Part shown: positions 35,754-45,837 of the stretch, in pieces
Position numbering within the stretch: the first letter of the stretch is position 1
Layout of the letters: each line of letters opens with the position of its first letter
Source of the DNA: Nepenthes gracilis
Taxonomy: Eukaryota > Streptophyta > Magnoliopsida > Caryophyllales > Nepenthaceae
DNA: 64,000 nt
NCBI GenBank assembly: GCA_033239525.1
Contig: BSYO01000022.1
Location: 15,882,923 to 15,946,922 of the forward strand
Reading direction: 5' to 3'
Program-made: the position numbers and the translations under genes
The notes under the pieces: model-generated
Told to the model about the DNA's origin: nothing
The model's database searches: none
What the model saw: the letters and a program-made list of their open reading frames with translations, nothing else

Positions 35754-36328
35754 TTTTTTTTTGGTAAGTAAGAATTTTGGATTAATGGGAGAAAAAATTA
35801 CAAGTTCTATGTTTTATCTCCAAGTATTATTACTTGAAGATAAAACATAAAGCGCTAGGGCATGCCCCGAGCAACTGATACATCGAAAAAAAAAGACATT
35901 AAAACAACCACAGAGACAGAAAATGAAATTTGTCAACTATTTCACACGAACAAGTTCATGATCATGTCATCCATCTCGGATCATCATCGGCACAGGACAA
36001 CAGGGAATCGGCATCCTCTCGGTCACAACAGATCACATCCTCATCATGGTAGACTAATCACCCCCATCAGAGTAATTACATGGCAGCAGTATTCCACTGT
36101 CAAGGCCATCAAAAAATCATGAAAAAAACAAGCAGATGAGCCTCTTCAATTCCCGACGGTGCAAACTCAGAGCAGCCACACCCACACAGGAGCAGTAACA
36201 GCACTACAAACCAGTTAAAACCACAGAGGTCTCAAAAACACTCCGGTAATCACAGGGCAGAGGATCAGCATCAGCATCCAACTTGGCACTAACGGCACAG
36301 AGTACTACCAAACAGCAGCAGTACAAGG
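35754..36328 (-). mobile_element. 5'-truncated LINE insertion A2 (about 575 bp)
   Basis: Inserted into the endonuclease gene. The TSD ctacttggtgaaatct is at 35,738-35,753 and 36,329-36,344, perfect over 16 bp. Poly-T and ggtaagtaag mark the 3' end; the hairpin is at 35,808-35,849. No coding domain. Confidence 0.9.
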
Positions 36329-36833
36329 CTACTTGGTGAAATCTAGGGGATTTGGTGAGAAAATTGTTAAAACGGAACATCCCATGATTCCGATGTCGAT
36401 CATCTGACGGAAAAAGAATGCATGGAGAATGATCAGACAATCTGGGGGGTGGGAAGGTAGCTTTGGCCCTTCTAAAGTGATCCATCCACTACCCATTTGC
36501 CACAACTCTATCAAGCTTCCTAAAATTTCGATTTGTAGGGTCCCGCCCATCATTCCATGTGTAATGCATGCCATCGTGGCACACATCCTCAAGATCACAA
36601 TCTCGAAGGCATTTGTCAAGTTCGCATGAACTTTTTTGGTGCCAAACACCACCAAGTGCCTCGGACGGAGACCGAATAGCATTGAAATCCCCCAGCGCAG
36701 CCCAGGGAAGATCACCAGGGAGGGAAGCCACCTGTCTAAGGCTTTCCCACAGACGCCTGCGGAGACTTTCTAAGTTTGCACCATAAATGAATGATATAAT
36801 ACAATGAAAATTTTCCTCCAGAGCCAAGACTTC

Positions 36834-38168
36834 TTTTTTTTTTGGTAAGTAATTAAATGCATTAAAGTTTAAATAAGTGTGCAAAACTATGTTCTTAATC
36901 AAGTATTTTACCGACTTGAGGAAAGAGACATAGCATCAGGGGAGCCCCCAAACCAATGACAACGGTCATTAAAAATAAGATTACAATAAAATTCGTTCAT
37001 TGTAAGAAAGAAAAACCGATCAGCCCAAGTAAATGAAGAAACACGCTGCCACTGAAATCATCATCACAACAGCAATGTCAAGCCACTGGGTACACTCCGG
37101 CTTCAAGGGAGACTCAGGCGGAGTGCGCCTCAAAAGGCCACTCCACATCAAAATGCACTCCGGCTTCAAAGCGCCTTTCCGTCCTCTAAGGCACTCCGGC
37201 ATTGCAATGCCACTTCGTCCTCAGCACGTGCAAACCACATAAACCACTCCGGCTTGTTAGTGTGCAAAAGGCACACCGGCTCCAAAACCACTCCGGTCTC
37301 AAGAGGCACTCCGGCAACAAAATGCCTCTTACTTCGGAATCAGTCCGCCTTTAAAGGAATAAAGGCGCTCCAGTTTCAAAAAGCCACACCGTCTCAAAAT
37401 GCACTCCGGCTTCAGAAAACACATCATCCTCAAAAGGTCACCCCAGCCAAGAAAAACCACTCCGTTCAAGAGAAAACTCCAGGCACTCCGGCCAGCGAGG
37501 CGCAGAATCCACTCTGTCCTTCCTATAAGGGAAGCAAAAGGACTCCAGAATGCACGCAAGCTGGACTCATCGGATCCATATGAGTACCCGAAAAAGATGA
37601 TCCGACTTTATGAGCACCGGATAAGAGGAAGCACTCTAGCCAAGCTCGAACAAATACGAACTTCAGAATCCGGAGTCCACAAGAGCGCCGGATAAAGCAT
37701 CGAACAAAAGAGGCACTCCGGATTCCGGAGTTCACAAACCAGCGACTGTAGCCGCTGATTTTTTTTTTTTTTGGAGGAAAAAACTCCGGAACAAGAGAAC
37801 AACACTCCGGAAACCGGAGTCCTCAAGGCCAAGACAAACCCCCAATTTTTTTTTTTTTGGGAAGAAACAGAAGGAAGGAAGGACATCCCTTCGGAAACGG
37901 AGTCCACAAACGCGGCATCAAAAGCATTCTAGCAAACGGAGTCCTCAAGAGCGCCGGATAAAGAAGCGCACAAGACACTCCGGAAAAACAGCGAACAAAA
38001 ATACACTTCGGAAACCGGAATGCATAGAACAACGACTACCACCACTTTTTTTTTTTTTGGGAAGCACACCGAAAACCAGGGTCCACCAAGCGTCGGAAAA
38101 ACAACAGCGCGCAAAGCACACCGGAATCCGGAGTTCACAAAAACAAGGCGTCGGAAAAACAGCAGCGC
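36834..38168 (-). mobile_element. LINE insertion A3 (1.34 kb) with ACTCCGG array
   Basis: TSD gccaagacttc at 36,823-36,833 and 38,169-38,179. Poly-T then ggtaagtaattaaatgcatt defines a 3'-end subfamily shared with A5, A8 and the small plus-strand copy at 54,474. About 270 bp of unique 3' UTR are followed by a kilobase of ACTCCGG-rich repeats. No coding domain. It splits the endonuclease gene of H1. Confidence 0.9.
37090..38160 (+). repeat. ACTCCGG-rich array inside A3
   Basis: 'cactccgg' or close variants (cactccgt, cacaccgg, cacttcgg) recur roughly every 16-30 bp, usually followed by cttcaaa or an A-rich linker. In the right part, T12-T14 runs followed by ggaggaa or gggaag recur at 37,759, 37,847 and 38,046, indicating larger tandem units. 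Minus- and plus-strand frames of 60-109 codons here are repeat artefacts. Confidence 0.8.
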
Positions 38169-38450
38169 GCCAAGACTTCAGTGTGAATAACCTGATCTTC
38201 TGAAGAAATAATTTTCATCCCTACCTTGGTAGGATCCCAACCAACCCAAATACGCCCAAGAGAGGCTGCAGAGTAGTTCATGTGCCAATCCCAATGAGGA
38301 CTAATCCTAGTTGATATGGACACAGAATTCTTCTCAGCAACTTTGGTTTCGACTAAACCCACAATACTACAGCCATGGGAGCTGATGAGGTTCCGGACTT
38401 CTTGGGCTTTTACCAACCCATTTAGCCCCCACACATTCCAACAGGCTATA

Positions 38451-40442
38451 TTAATCATGAGTTGAAGGCGAAAGTGGGAAAGATCTCTTAGACCCCGAGG
38501 ATTTTTTCTTTTTTGACGCTTTTTTCCACCGCTTGGTTACAGAGCCATTGGAAAAATGAGTAGTCATGGAAGCTGGGCTTTGCTTATTCAAAAGTAACTT
38601 TGGAGTACTAGCTGATTCAGGATCAGAAGATTCCTAAGATAACTCCACATCCACATGCCCACCAGAATCAGATGTTGGGGGAGATGATGTAGATTCCGGA
38701 TGGCAACTATGGCTCAACCGTTCCTCATGAAGTCCACATTGCAATTTCGGGGCATTATTAATCTCATCGGACCTCATGGGAGGTTCTAAGCCATTATCGA
38801 TCGAATATATTGGGGTAATAGTGGGGACCTCCACCAGATAATCCGGAGGGCATTTTTCACCATGAAGAGATTCAACCTGAGCTAACCCCTGGAGGACTGT
38901 AAAGGAATTGGAAGTATCCGAATTCTTATGGACTGGCTCTCCAGAAGAAAAAAGGCCATTGGCTTTTTTTTTTTGGTAAGTAAGTGAATTTGGATTAATG
39001 GGAGAAAAAATTTTACAAACTATGCATTACCTCCAAGTAATTTGACTTGGAGATAAGGTATAAACGCTAGGGCATACCCCGAGAAACTTGGTACAAAACA
39101 TGACACCAAAAAGAACACAAAAAAAACCTCAAGGAGGCCAAGAACTATCAGCCATCATTGCAAGTTCCATACACAGAGACTACAAGCAGGTTCCTTCAAC
39201 CAGCTGCAGCTGCCGGCTCCAAACTAAACGGCAGAGCCAACAATCTTTAGCACCATTCAAAGCACGCAGATAATCCAGCCCGCTGATCGTTATTGCATTA
39301 GTCCACACTCTGCAGCTTTTTATGTAAAAAGCTCCACAGACAAGTATAGCAATGCACTCAACAATACAGCATCTAGCCATATATTCTGGAACTGCAACAC
39401 AGCACACTTCAGCAGTGAGCTGAAGTACTACTGCTTCAGCAGTACAACCACCAGCACAGTTTCAAAATCCTCAGCCACAACACCGCAGGATGGTCATTCA
39501 AACCAGCAACTGCATCAAAGGTCAGCAAGAGGAAGCAGCAGCACTCCCAGCAGGTGAGCCCATAGCACAAGCAACCAAAGGTGGCAACAGCCGCAAATTG
39601 AAAAAAACCAGCAGATCCAGCATTGGGAAAAAATTAACGCTTCAGCATAGGGAAGCAAATTTGCCAAACCAGACCCCAGCACATGAACTGCCACCTCCAG
39701 CAGAATCAGCAAGCCAAACCAGTAGCTCTCACACAAGTGGGAGAAATTCAATCCAGCTTACATCATTCCATGAAAGCAGTAGAAGATTCCATGCACATAG
39801 CCATCAGCAGCAATAGCAAATAAGAACCGAGCCAGCTGAAGAAAATCAATCCGGTACAGAACAAACCAGAACAGAAATTTCCACTCTTTACAACTGGCAG
39901 TCATGAACCATCACACATCCACGGCCAGCAGGGCACTAGGAAAACCATGAGCCAGGAAGTTGTCGTCCACCTATAGTAGCTCCCGTAAATAGCATCAGCA
40001 AACAAACAGCAGCAGAAAAAAAAAAAAAAAAGGCCATTGGCAGTACCACCCTTGTTCAAGGGGAAGTATTCGGGGCTGGGGTAGTCCGAATCGAGTTATG
40101 GTGATTTCCCACGTCCTTGGGGACCCACTTTCTTTTGGAAGATGGAGCCTTAGTCCCAACATCACCAGACTTAGTATTCTTTAGATATCTCCATTGGTAA
40201 TCGAAAATAATCTAAACGAATGGATTGTCCGAGTGCTCATCAGGGCATCCGGAACGGACTTTCACAAATTCAGGTAAGTGAGCATCAACCCCTACTTCAA
40301 CACATACCCTAGCAAAACCCATTCTTTCAAGCCGCTCAGTGACAGGATCAAACCGAATTGACAGGATCAAACCGAATGGGCTTTCCTATAGCGCTTGCAA
40401 GCCAGCTCAATCCAAGAGGAGTCCATAGTTCAACAGGAACCC
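38451..40442 (-). pseudogene. LINE ORF1 (DUF4283 part, no zinc knuckle), 5'-truncated
   Basis: From 40,442 the frame reads VPVELWTPLGLSWLASAIGK, then FDPV and, after a 15-bp duplication, ERMGFARVCVEVGVDAHLPE. These are the C-terminal half of the DUF4283 RNA-binding domain of plant LINE ORF1. A stop interrupts after DNPFV. Where sister copies have a CCHC knuckle this one reads YQWRYLKNTKSGDVG, so the knuckle is absent. A serine/proline-rich region and a lysine-rich tail (KRWKKASKKKKSSGSKR) end at TAA 38,451, overlapping ORF2. Insertion A4 (38,964-40,025) splits it. ORF1 protein binds the element RNA. Confidence 0.75.
38964..40025 (-). mobile_element. LINE insertion A4 (1.06 kb)
   Basis: TSD aaaaaaggccattggc at 38,948-38,963 and 40,026-40,041; the left edge within the A run is ambiguous by a few bases. 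T11 then ggtaagtaag; hairpin at about 39,022-39,063. Only CAG/CTG-rich 3' UTR-type sequence. Confidence 0.85.
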
Positions 40443-40811
40443 TCGAACTGCTACGAATCAGCTTCAGCAGCAAGTCTCCAACAGCTGGACACACAGCTTC
40501 AGTAAGGACACAAATTCAATGCACCATGCCCACGCGCAGGTACTTCAAGCACGGGGCCGAAGTAGAAAGTCCAACAAAGATTAACCATACCGCCACACTG
40601 ATTATCTCCCCACCACCGCATTTTAGCAGATTCAATGGCAGCATCAGCGACAAACATAAGTCCAGGCAACACTGCTTCAAGCCGAAGAATCATATACAAC
40701 TCGACATGACTAGCCAGCACCTCATACAACAAAAGCATTAGAGCCTACAGCTCCATGAGCTGCGCCACTCCATCTTCAGCAAGGACAAAGAGCTAGATTG
40801 GGCATACCATT
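40443..40811 (-). other. LINE 3' UTR-like sequence
   Basis: CAG/CCA-rich DNA between the truncated ORF1 and insertion A5, similar in style to 39,400-40,000. No domain is recognisable and its parent element is unclear. The 17-bp TSD of A5 occupies 40,795-40,811. Confidence 0.4.
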
Positions 40812-43383
40812 TTTTTTTGGTAAGTAAGTAAATGCATTAAAATGAATGAAAATTTACAAAAGGATGTTCTAACTCCAAGTGTTTTGCCAACATAGAATTA
40901 GAACAAAGAGCTAGGGCATACCCTGAGCATCACCATGAACCGAATCATGAACCAAGCGAAAGAAACAACAATTAGATGTACATCATCTAAACCAGCCACT
41001 TAGATCCCGGCCCACCTAGACCAAATAACAAAAACAGGCATATTCCCAATTATATGTAATACCGCTTCTCCTTACCCCAAGCCAGCAACTGCACATGTAA
41101 ACTGGAAACAGCCAGAGCCAGCAGCAGCTACCACTCCGCCAAAAGAACGAACAACAAAATGCACTCCGGCAAATTGCACTCCGGATTCAACTGTCTCAAT
41201 CCCACTCCGGCAAAAATGCACTCCGGCAAATTGCACTCCGGATTCAACTAACTCAATCCCACTCCGGCCTTTTAATGAAACAGGCACTCCGGATGCGAAG
41301 CCACTCCGGCCTCATCTCACGCATATCCACTCCGGCCAATGAGGGAACAAAAATCCACTCCGGCCATAAAGCGAACAATTCACTCCGACCTCCTCACCAC
41401 CACCTCAGAAGAAGCCACGTTGAACACACCGCCCCACTCTGGATAAAACAGGCAAATCTACTCCGTCCAAATGCACTACGGATATAATAATGCACTCCGG
41501 ATAAAGAAGCAAAGCCACTCCGTCCAAGGAGAACATAAAACACTCTGTCCCCGTTTTTATAGGACTCGCCAGAGCATACCATTCAAGGTGCTTCCCGAAA
41601 GTCGACAATTGTAAAGGTTTTCAACGCATCGGAAGGATCGAAAACATCCAAAAAGATCATGGCCTTTTCTGCACAGAGCAACGCCAAAAAGCCCCAAACC
41701 GTAGCCGCACGAGCATCCCCCAACCCGTCCAATAGGTAGGAACAAACAGGCAGAGGAACAACAGAGCCAGCGACAAAGGACATTTGAATGCTTCCGATCC
41801 AAATGACAGCGTGACAACCAGAAAGGGCTTCGATGCAAGACACCAAAGATAGAACACAAAAGATTGCCAACATAAAAACATCCCCGCAGGGCAAGGCCAA
41901 TTTCCAACACCAGCCAATAATAAACCAGAGGAGCAAACAGCAGGGAGCTGCCCCAGCATTCAGCAGAACAGAGGAAAACTCCTCAAATCAGCAACCCACC
42001 GTAAAGAAATGCTCCATTGATAGCCCACAAACTGAAGGGGCGCCACCTTACCCGAAAGATCACTTCGCAAAAAAGTCCCAAGCTAGAGTGCACAGTACCC
42101 CCAAACCGTCCACGGGAAGGGAACCAAAGATGAGGATCATCGAGCTGCAGAAAGACAGACCCTTACCAAACAGCGAGATAAGGGAACACCGCATCGAAGG
42201 AGCACGGCTGACCAAACCCGAGCCTCTTCCGGCTCTTCAAAGAACCCACCCAAGGAATTCCAATCCAGAGCCGCACGGCCCCCAACCCGTCCAACAGAAG
42301 GAACGCACAAACAAAGGGCTTGAGAGCAGATCGGAGGACATTCTGGCGCCGCATTCAACACCTCTTCTGACCGCATAAAAGGAAACAAATTTTGTTCCAC
42401 AGATGCAAAAGCACAGGCAAGTGAAGACATCTCAAAACAGGAGAACAGTGAACTGCAGAAACGAAATGAGCCACTTCTATGACCCAGAAGAAGCATCCTG
42501 GCAGATTTAGCCCATTCACAACCATCATATCAATCATTCAGAAGGAAAATGGCAATATCACAAGCCAAGCCAATACCACCGCATCAGAAGGAACTCCAGC
42601 GCCAATCAAGGCCAAGGCCAGCTCTTCGGCACCCTAGCCGAGAGAACCCAAGCCAGAGCTGCACGGCTCCCCCAAAACCGTCCAACAGGGAGGAACATCC
42701 AGGCGGAGGGCTTCAAAGCCATAGCACAGGCCAAACGCAGCACTAGCATTAGCATTGGACAGCCACTCCCAAACTCAAAGAACGCAGCACAAAGAATCCA
42801 TCTACACCCCAACAGAAGAAACAAGCTGGCCAGAAAACACCAGGACAGCTACCAAAACCCGGAGCTTCCATAAGGAAATCGGAAATAGAGACTCTCGGCC
42901 CCGGCATCCAGGTTTTGGAAACCGAGCCAAATCCAGAGGCGAGAAACCCTAATAAATCGAATAAGAAAGCTAAACTTTGGTATTCAAAAGATGTAATTCA
43001 AAGAAAAGAAGAGAAACCGAAAAGAGCCCCAGAGAAAAGTAAAACTCCTCTCTGATACAGCCTCTGTAGATCCAGCAGAAACCCCATTCAGCTTCTCTCA
43101 GAGGACACAGAGCCCCAGCTACGACAGCCCAACATCTCCAACAGACAAAGAATTAGGCCAACGCAAGAACTTTCATCCTAATCTGAAAGTGGGAGAAGCA
43201 GACTGAGTTCGCAGACAAATACGAAGGCTCCGAGGGTGTCGTGAACGACGCATCCAGAGAGAGAACGGATAACCGGAGGGGAACCGGGTAGAGCAACCAG
43301 GAGACCGGCCTTGGCCGGCTCCGGTGCTGCCCCACGCCCAAAACGGCATCGCCGGATTTGAAACCCTGGAGAGAGACGAGAGC
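40812..43383 (-). mobile_element. Non-coding LINE-derived element A5 (2.57 kb)
   Basis: The perfect 17-bp TSD agattgggcataccatt lies at 40,795-40,811 and 43,384-43,400. The 3' end has T8 and ggtaagtaagtaaatgcatt; an ACTCCGG array follows (41,120-41,560). The 5' end (43,383 downward) shares a leader with the element ending near 56,700: a reading frame AGLLVALPGS in which the ATG is AAG. Neither DUF4283, endonuclease nor RT is present. It therefore looks like a non-coding, non-autonomous derivative rather than a simple truncation, since it keeps what seems to be the 5' leader. Plus-strand frames of up to 181 codons here are antisense artefacts. Confidence 0.75.
41120..41560 (+). repeat. ACTCCGG-rich array inside A5
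   Basis: Includes a clear 55-60-bp direct duplication (cactccggcaaattgcactc at 41,162 and 41,218). Spacing between motifs is otherwise about 18-25 bp. Confidence 0.85.
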
Positions 43384-43883
43384 AGATTGGGCATACCATT
43401 GTGAGAAGCTTAATGGCCGGAGTGATTTAAGGCCGGAGTTGAATTGTGCTTCTTGATGGCCGGAGTTTCCTTGCACTTTTTGAAAGCCGGAGTGATTTGT
43501 GGCGCCTTGAAAGCCAGAGTTTCGGAGTGGTCATGCGTATGATGATTCCGGAGTGCCTTTTGCTAAAAGGCCAGAGTGACCTTGAGGTTGAAGGATCGGA
43601 AGTACCTTTGTACTCTAAAAGACTGGAGTGGCCTGCGTGTGTTGAGGCCGGAGAGGCCATTTCCGGAGTGCCCTTTGTGTGATGCGGCCGGAGGGCCTTG
43701 TGAGGTGAATTTGCTTGCCTCTTCTTTGTGTGCATGCTGCGTTGGATAGTATGTTTGCCATCTGTGCTGCTGATTTGCTTCAGCCGAATTTGGAATAGCT
43801 AATCAGTGTCTGGGGCTTTTAAATTCGAATTCAATTCGAAGGAGAAGGCGCTCTTCCCGTCTTCGGCGGCGCTGTTGCCGGCC

Positions 43884-45837
43884 ATGGCCGGGAATCCGGG
43901 GGTCTCCTCTGGCCCGCCCTCTGGCCTCACTTCCCTTGGTTATCCTTCTCCTTCGCTCTCCGTACAGCAATCGAAGGGGCTGGTCGAAGACTTCCCGCAA
44001 CTAAGGCGTTCGGAGGACTCCCTGTCTCTGGCTCCAGATGCTTCTTTTCTGTCTTCCTTGAAATCCGATGGTCTCCGGAATGACCCTGTGCACGTAGGTG
44101 CTGCTCCTCCATCTTGGGCGGACGTCACCTCAAAAAAATTTGGTTCGTCCTCTCGCCTATATCTGGTTCTAAGTCGCGTTCTCTTGAGCCCGGTGTGTTA
44201 ATCCATTTGACACCCTAAAATACTTCCCTCCCCATTCTCTCGACGGCGCCGATTCCTAATTTCTCCTCGGGAGGAAGTCTCTCCAGTCGTGAGTTTTGGA
44301 GGTCTACTCGGTCGGGTATTTCGCCGATAAGCCTCCACACTTTTTGGTCATTAGATCCATTGCGAGTAGTCTCCGGGCTAGATTTGGGATTAATCACGTT
44401 GTTTCAAATGGCAAGGGATTTTTCTTCTTGTTTCGATTCCCGAGGCTCAAATGTCGGCTTGTTTGGCACACGGCCCGGGTCTTTAGGAGGAAATCCCTTT
44501 TCCTCAAACGTTGGTCTCTGGTATGATCTTGAACAAGGAGTCCCTTAGGTACATTCGATCTGGATTAGTCTCTTTAATGTTCCATTTGATTTTGGACACC
44601 GCTGGGTTTGAGTTGGATTGCTAGTCGTGTGGGCGTCCACTCTGCCTTGATCCACGAACCGCAAGAATGGATTTTATGCATGCCGCAAGGTTGTGCGTGG
44701 AAGTGGATAGAGATGTTATCCTCCCTGACAAGATTAGGATTTCTATGGGATCCGAGATGTCTATATCGATAGTTGAGGTGGAGGTTACCTATCATTGGAA
44801 GACTAATGGTAGCTCGATGGAATGTAGTTCCATTCAGAGCTACCTGTTATGGTGGCAGAGATCCAAGCTGAATTTTCCTTCTCTACCCTTTGGTTCGGGG
44901 GCAAAAGTGCATCCGATGGTGGTTTTTCCTTCGCTAGCAATGACTTCTATCCAACCTGAGTCTATATATCACCACTAAGGCTCGAACCCGACCCACACCC
45001 TTTGCCTAACCCCGGCTCGATGATGCTTCTTCTACCTTGAAGAAGGTGGATGTTGCCTCAAATGATTTGGATTCTGTGGAGATGGAATCGACCACACGTG
45101 CAATCAGCCCTTGATTTCGAAGTTCTCTCGGGGTGTGAATGAACTCTCATCCTTGAAGACTCGCCTGTTCTAGCTAAGGGGTTTGATGCAGATTCAGCCT
45201 TAGATGTTGGCCCGATTGCTAACGAGTCCTCTCGATGCCCCTAGCATCTCTCTTGTGGAAGTTGTGCCTCCGGGGTTGATGTGTCCCGGGGTTCCACAAT
45301 GCATTGGATGAGAATATTTCAATATCCGAATCTAATATGCAAAGGCGTCAAGCCTAAGCTTGCTACCGGCGCTCACCCCCGAGATTTGTAAGGGGCCTTC
45401 TGCAGAGGAGCCCTCTGCCGGGTGTGGCTATCCTGTGGTGGCAAAGTGGATGAGATGATGTTGGCCCATTCTTCATCAATTGCTATTGTTCCCCGATCCA
45501 TTAGGCGAGATTGATCCCGATTATACCCCTAATTCTATTGCTCGGATTGCTCGGACTTCTTTTGCCTGCGTACCAATTGGAATCTGTTGTCCGTCCCGAT
45601 CCCGAGGATCTCAATCCTCCGGTTGATGGTTCTGGCACTAGCCGAGCCTCGCAAACCAATCTATCCAGTCCGGTCCCCATCACTGAATGCTCGGATATGA
45701 ATTCTGAGCCGACAGCGGCTGTTGGTGAGTATCCTGTTGATGATGGTGTGGGGCATGGATATGATGATCACCATCGATACTTGGATGAACTTTTTGCTAG
45801 GCGAGGCTATAAACGGGTGGGAACGAGTGGTGGCTGA
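43884..45837 (+). pseudogene. LINE ORF1 of A6 (DUF4283), frameshifted
   Basis: The start MAGNPGVSSGPPSG (43,884) is in the same context as in A9. An SWADVT motif at about 44,113, common before DUF4283, is followed by VGYFADKPPHFLVIRSIASS, ARFGIN, KGFFFLFRF and KSLFLKRWS (44,300-44,520). After frameshifts come FMHAARLCVEVDRDV and IVEVEVTYHW (44,667-44,810). No CCHC knuckle is visible after VTYHW. The acidic C-terminus (PDPEDLNPPVDGSG...) ends at TGA 45,837. At least four frameshifts or stops break it. Function would be RNA binding in the LINE particle. Confidence 0.75.

Larger units (their letters stand above)
35637..38458 (-). pseudogene. LINE ORF2 endonuclease (L1-EN), interrupted, RT lost
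   Basis: Starts at ATG 38,458 with MINIACWNVWGLNG; the start overlaps the ORF1 stop by 8 nt (ATGATTAA). Exonuclease-endonuclease-phosphatase motifs appear in order: WNVWGLN, GLVETKV (catalytic Glu), FIYGAN, LGDFNAI (catalytic Asp/Asn), KLDRVVANG, LSDHSP (catalytic Asp-His). Then come FRFNNFL and VVKDAWVDVV...LVSKLK, typical of the region after EN. The pieces lie at 38,458-38,169, 36,833-36,345 and 35,737-35,637 and stay in one frame across insertions A3 and A2. A TAG at 36,489 follows VVANG, and a TGA at 35,637 follows ...AAELW. EN would nick target DNA to prime reverse transcription. No RT follows, so the copy was defective even before the insertions. Confidence 0.8.
34169..40442 (-). mobile_element. 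LINE copy H1: ORF1 part, endonuclease, 3' UTR; host of four nested insertions
   Basis: Removing the nested copies at 34,734, 35,754, 36,834 and 38,964 leaves one minus-strand L1-type element. In order it has the C-terminal half of ORF1 (40,442 to 38,451), ORF2 endonuclease (38,458 to 35,637) and then CTG-rich 3' UTR-like sequence to 34,169. RT is absent: homology to ORF2 ends a few dozen codons after the endonuclease. The 5' side is truncated at about 40,442. The 3' side ends against A+T-rich block 2 without a poly-A tail, so one or both were cut by a rearrangement. Confidence 0.7.

Noticed and set aside
37090..38160. CRISPR-like regularly spaced repeats
   Set aside because: The repeats are short, degenerate and irregularly spaced, sit inside TSD-bounded LINE copies and lack any cas context; the DNA is plant nuclear.
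41833..42378. 181-codon plus-strand frame in A5
   Set aside because: It is antisense to a LINE-derived non-coding region, P/S/T/K/E-rich, and not conserved in the related copy H2.
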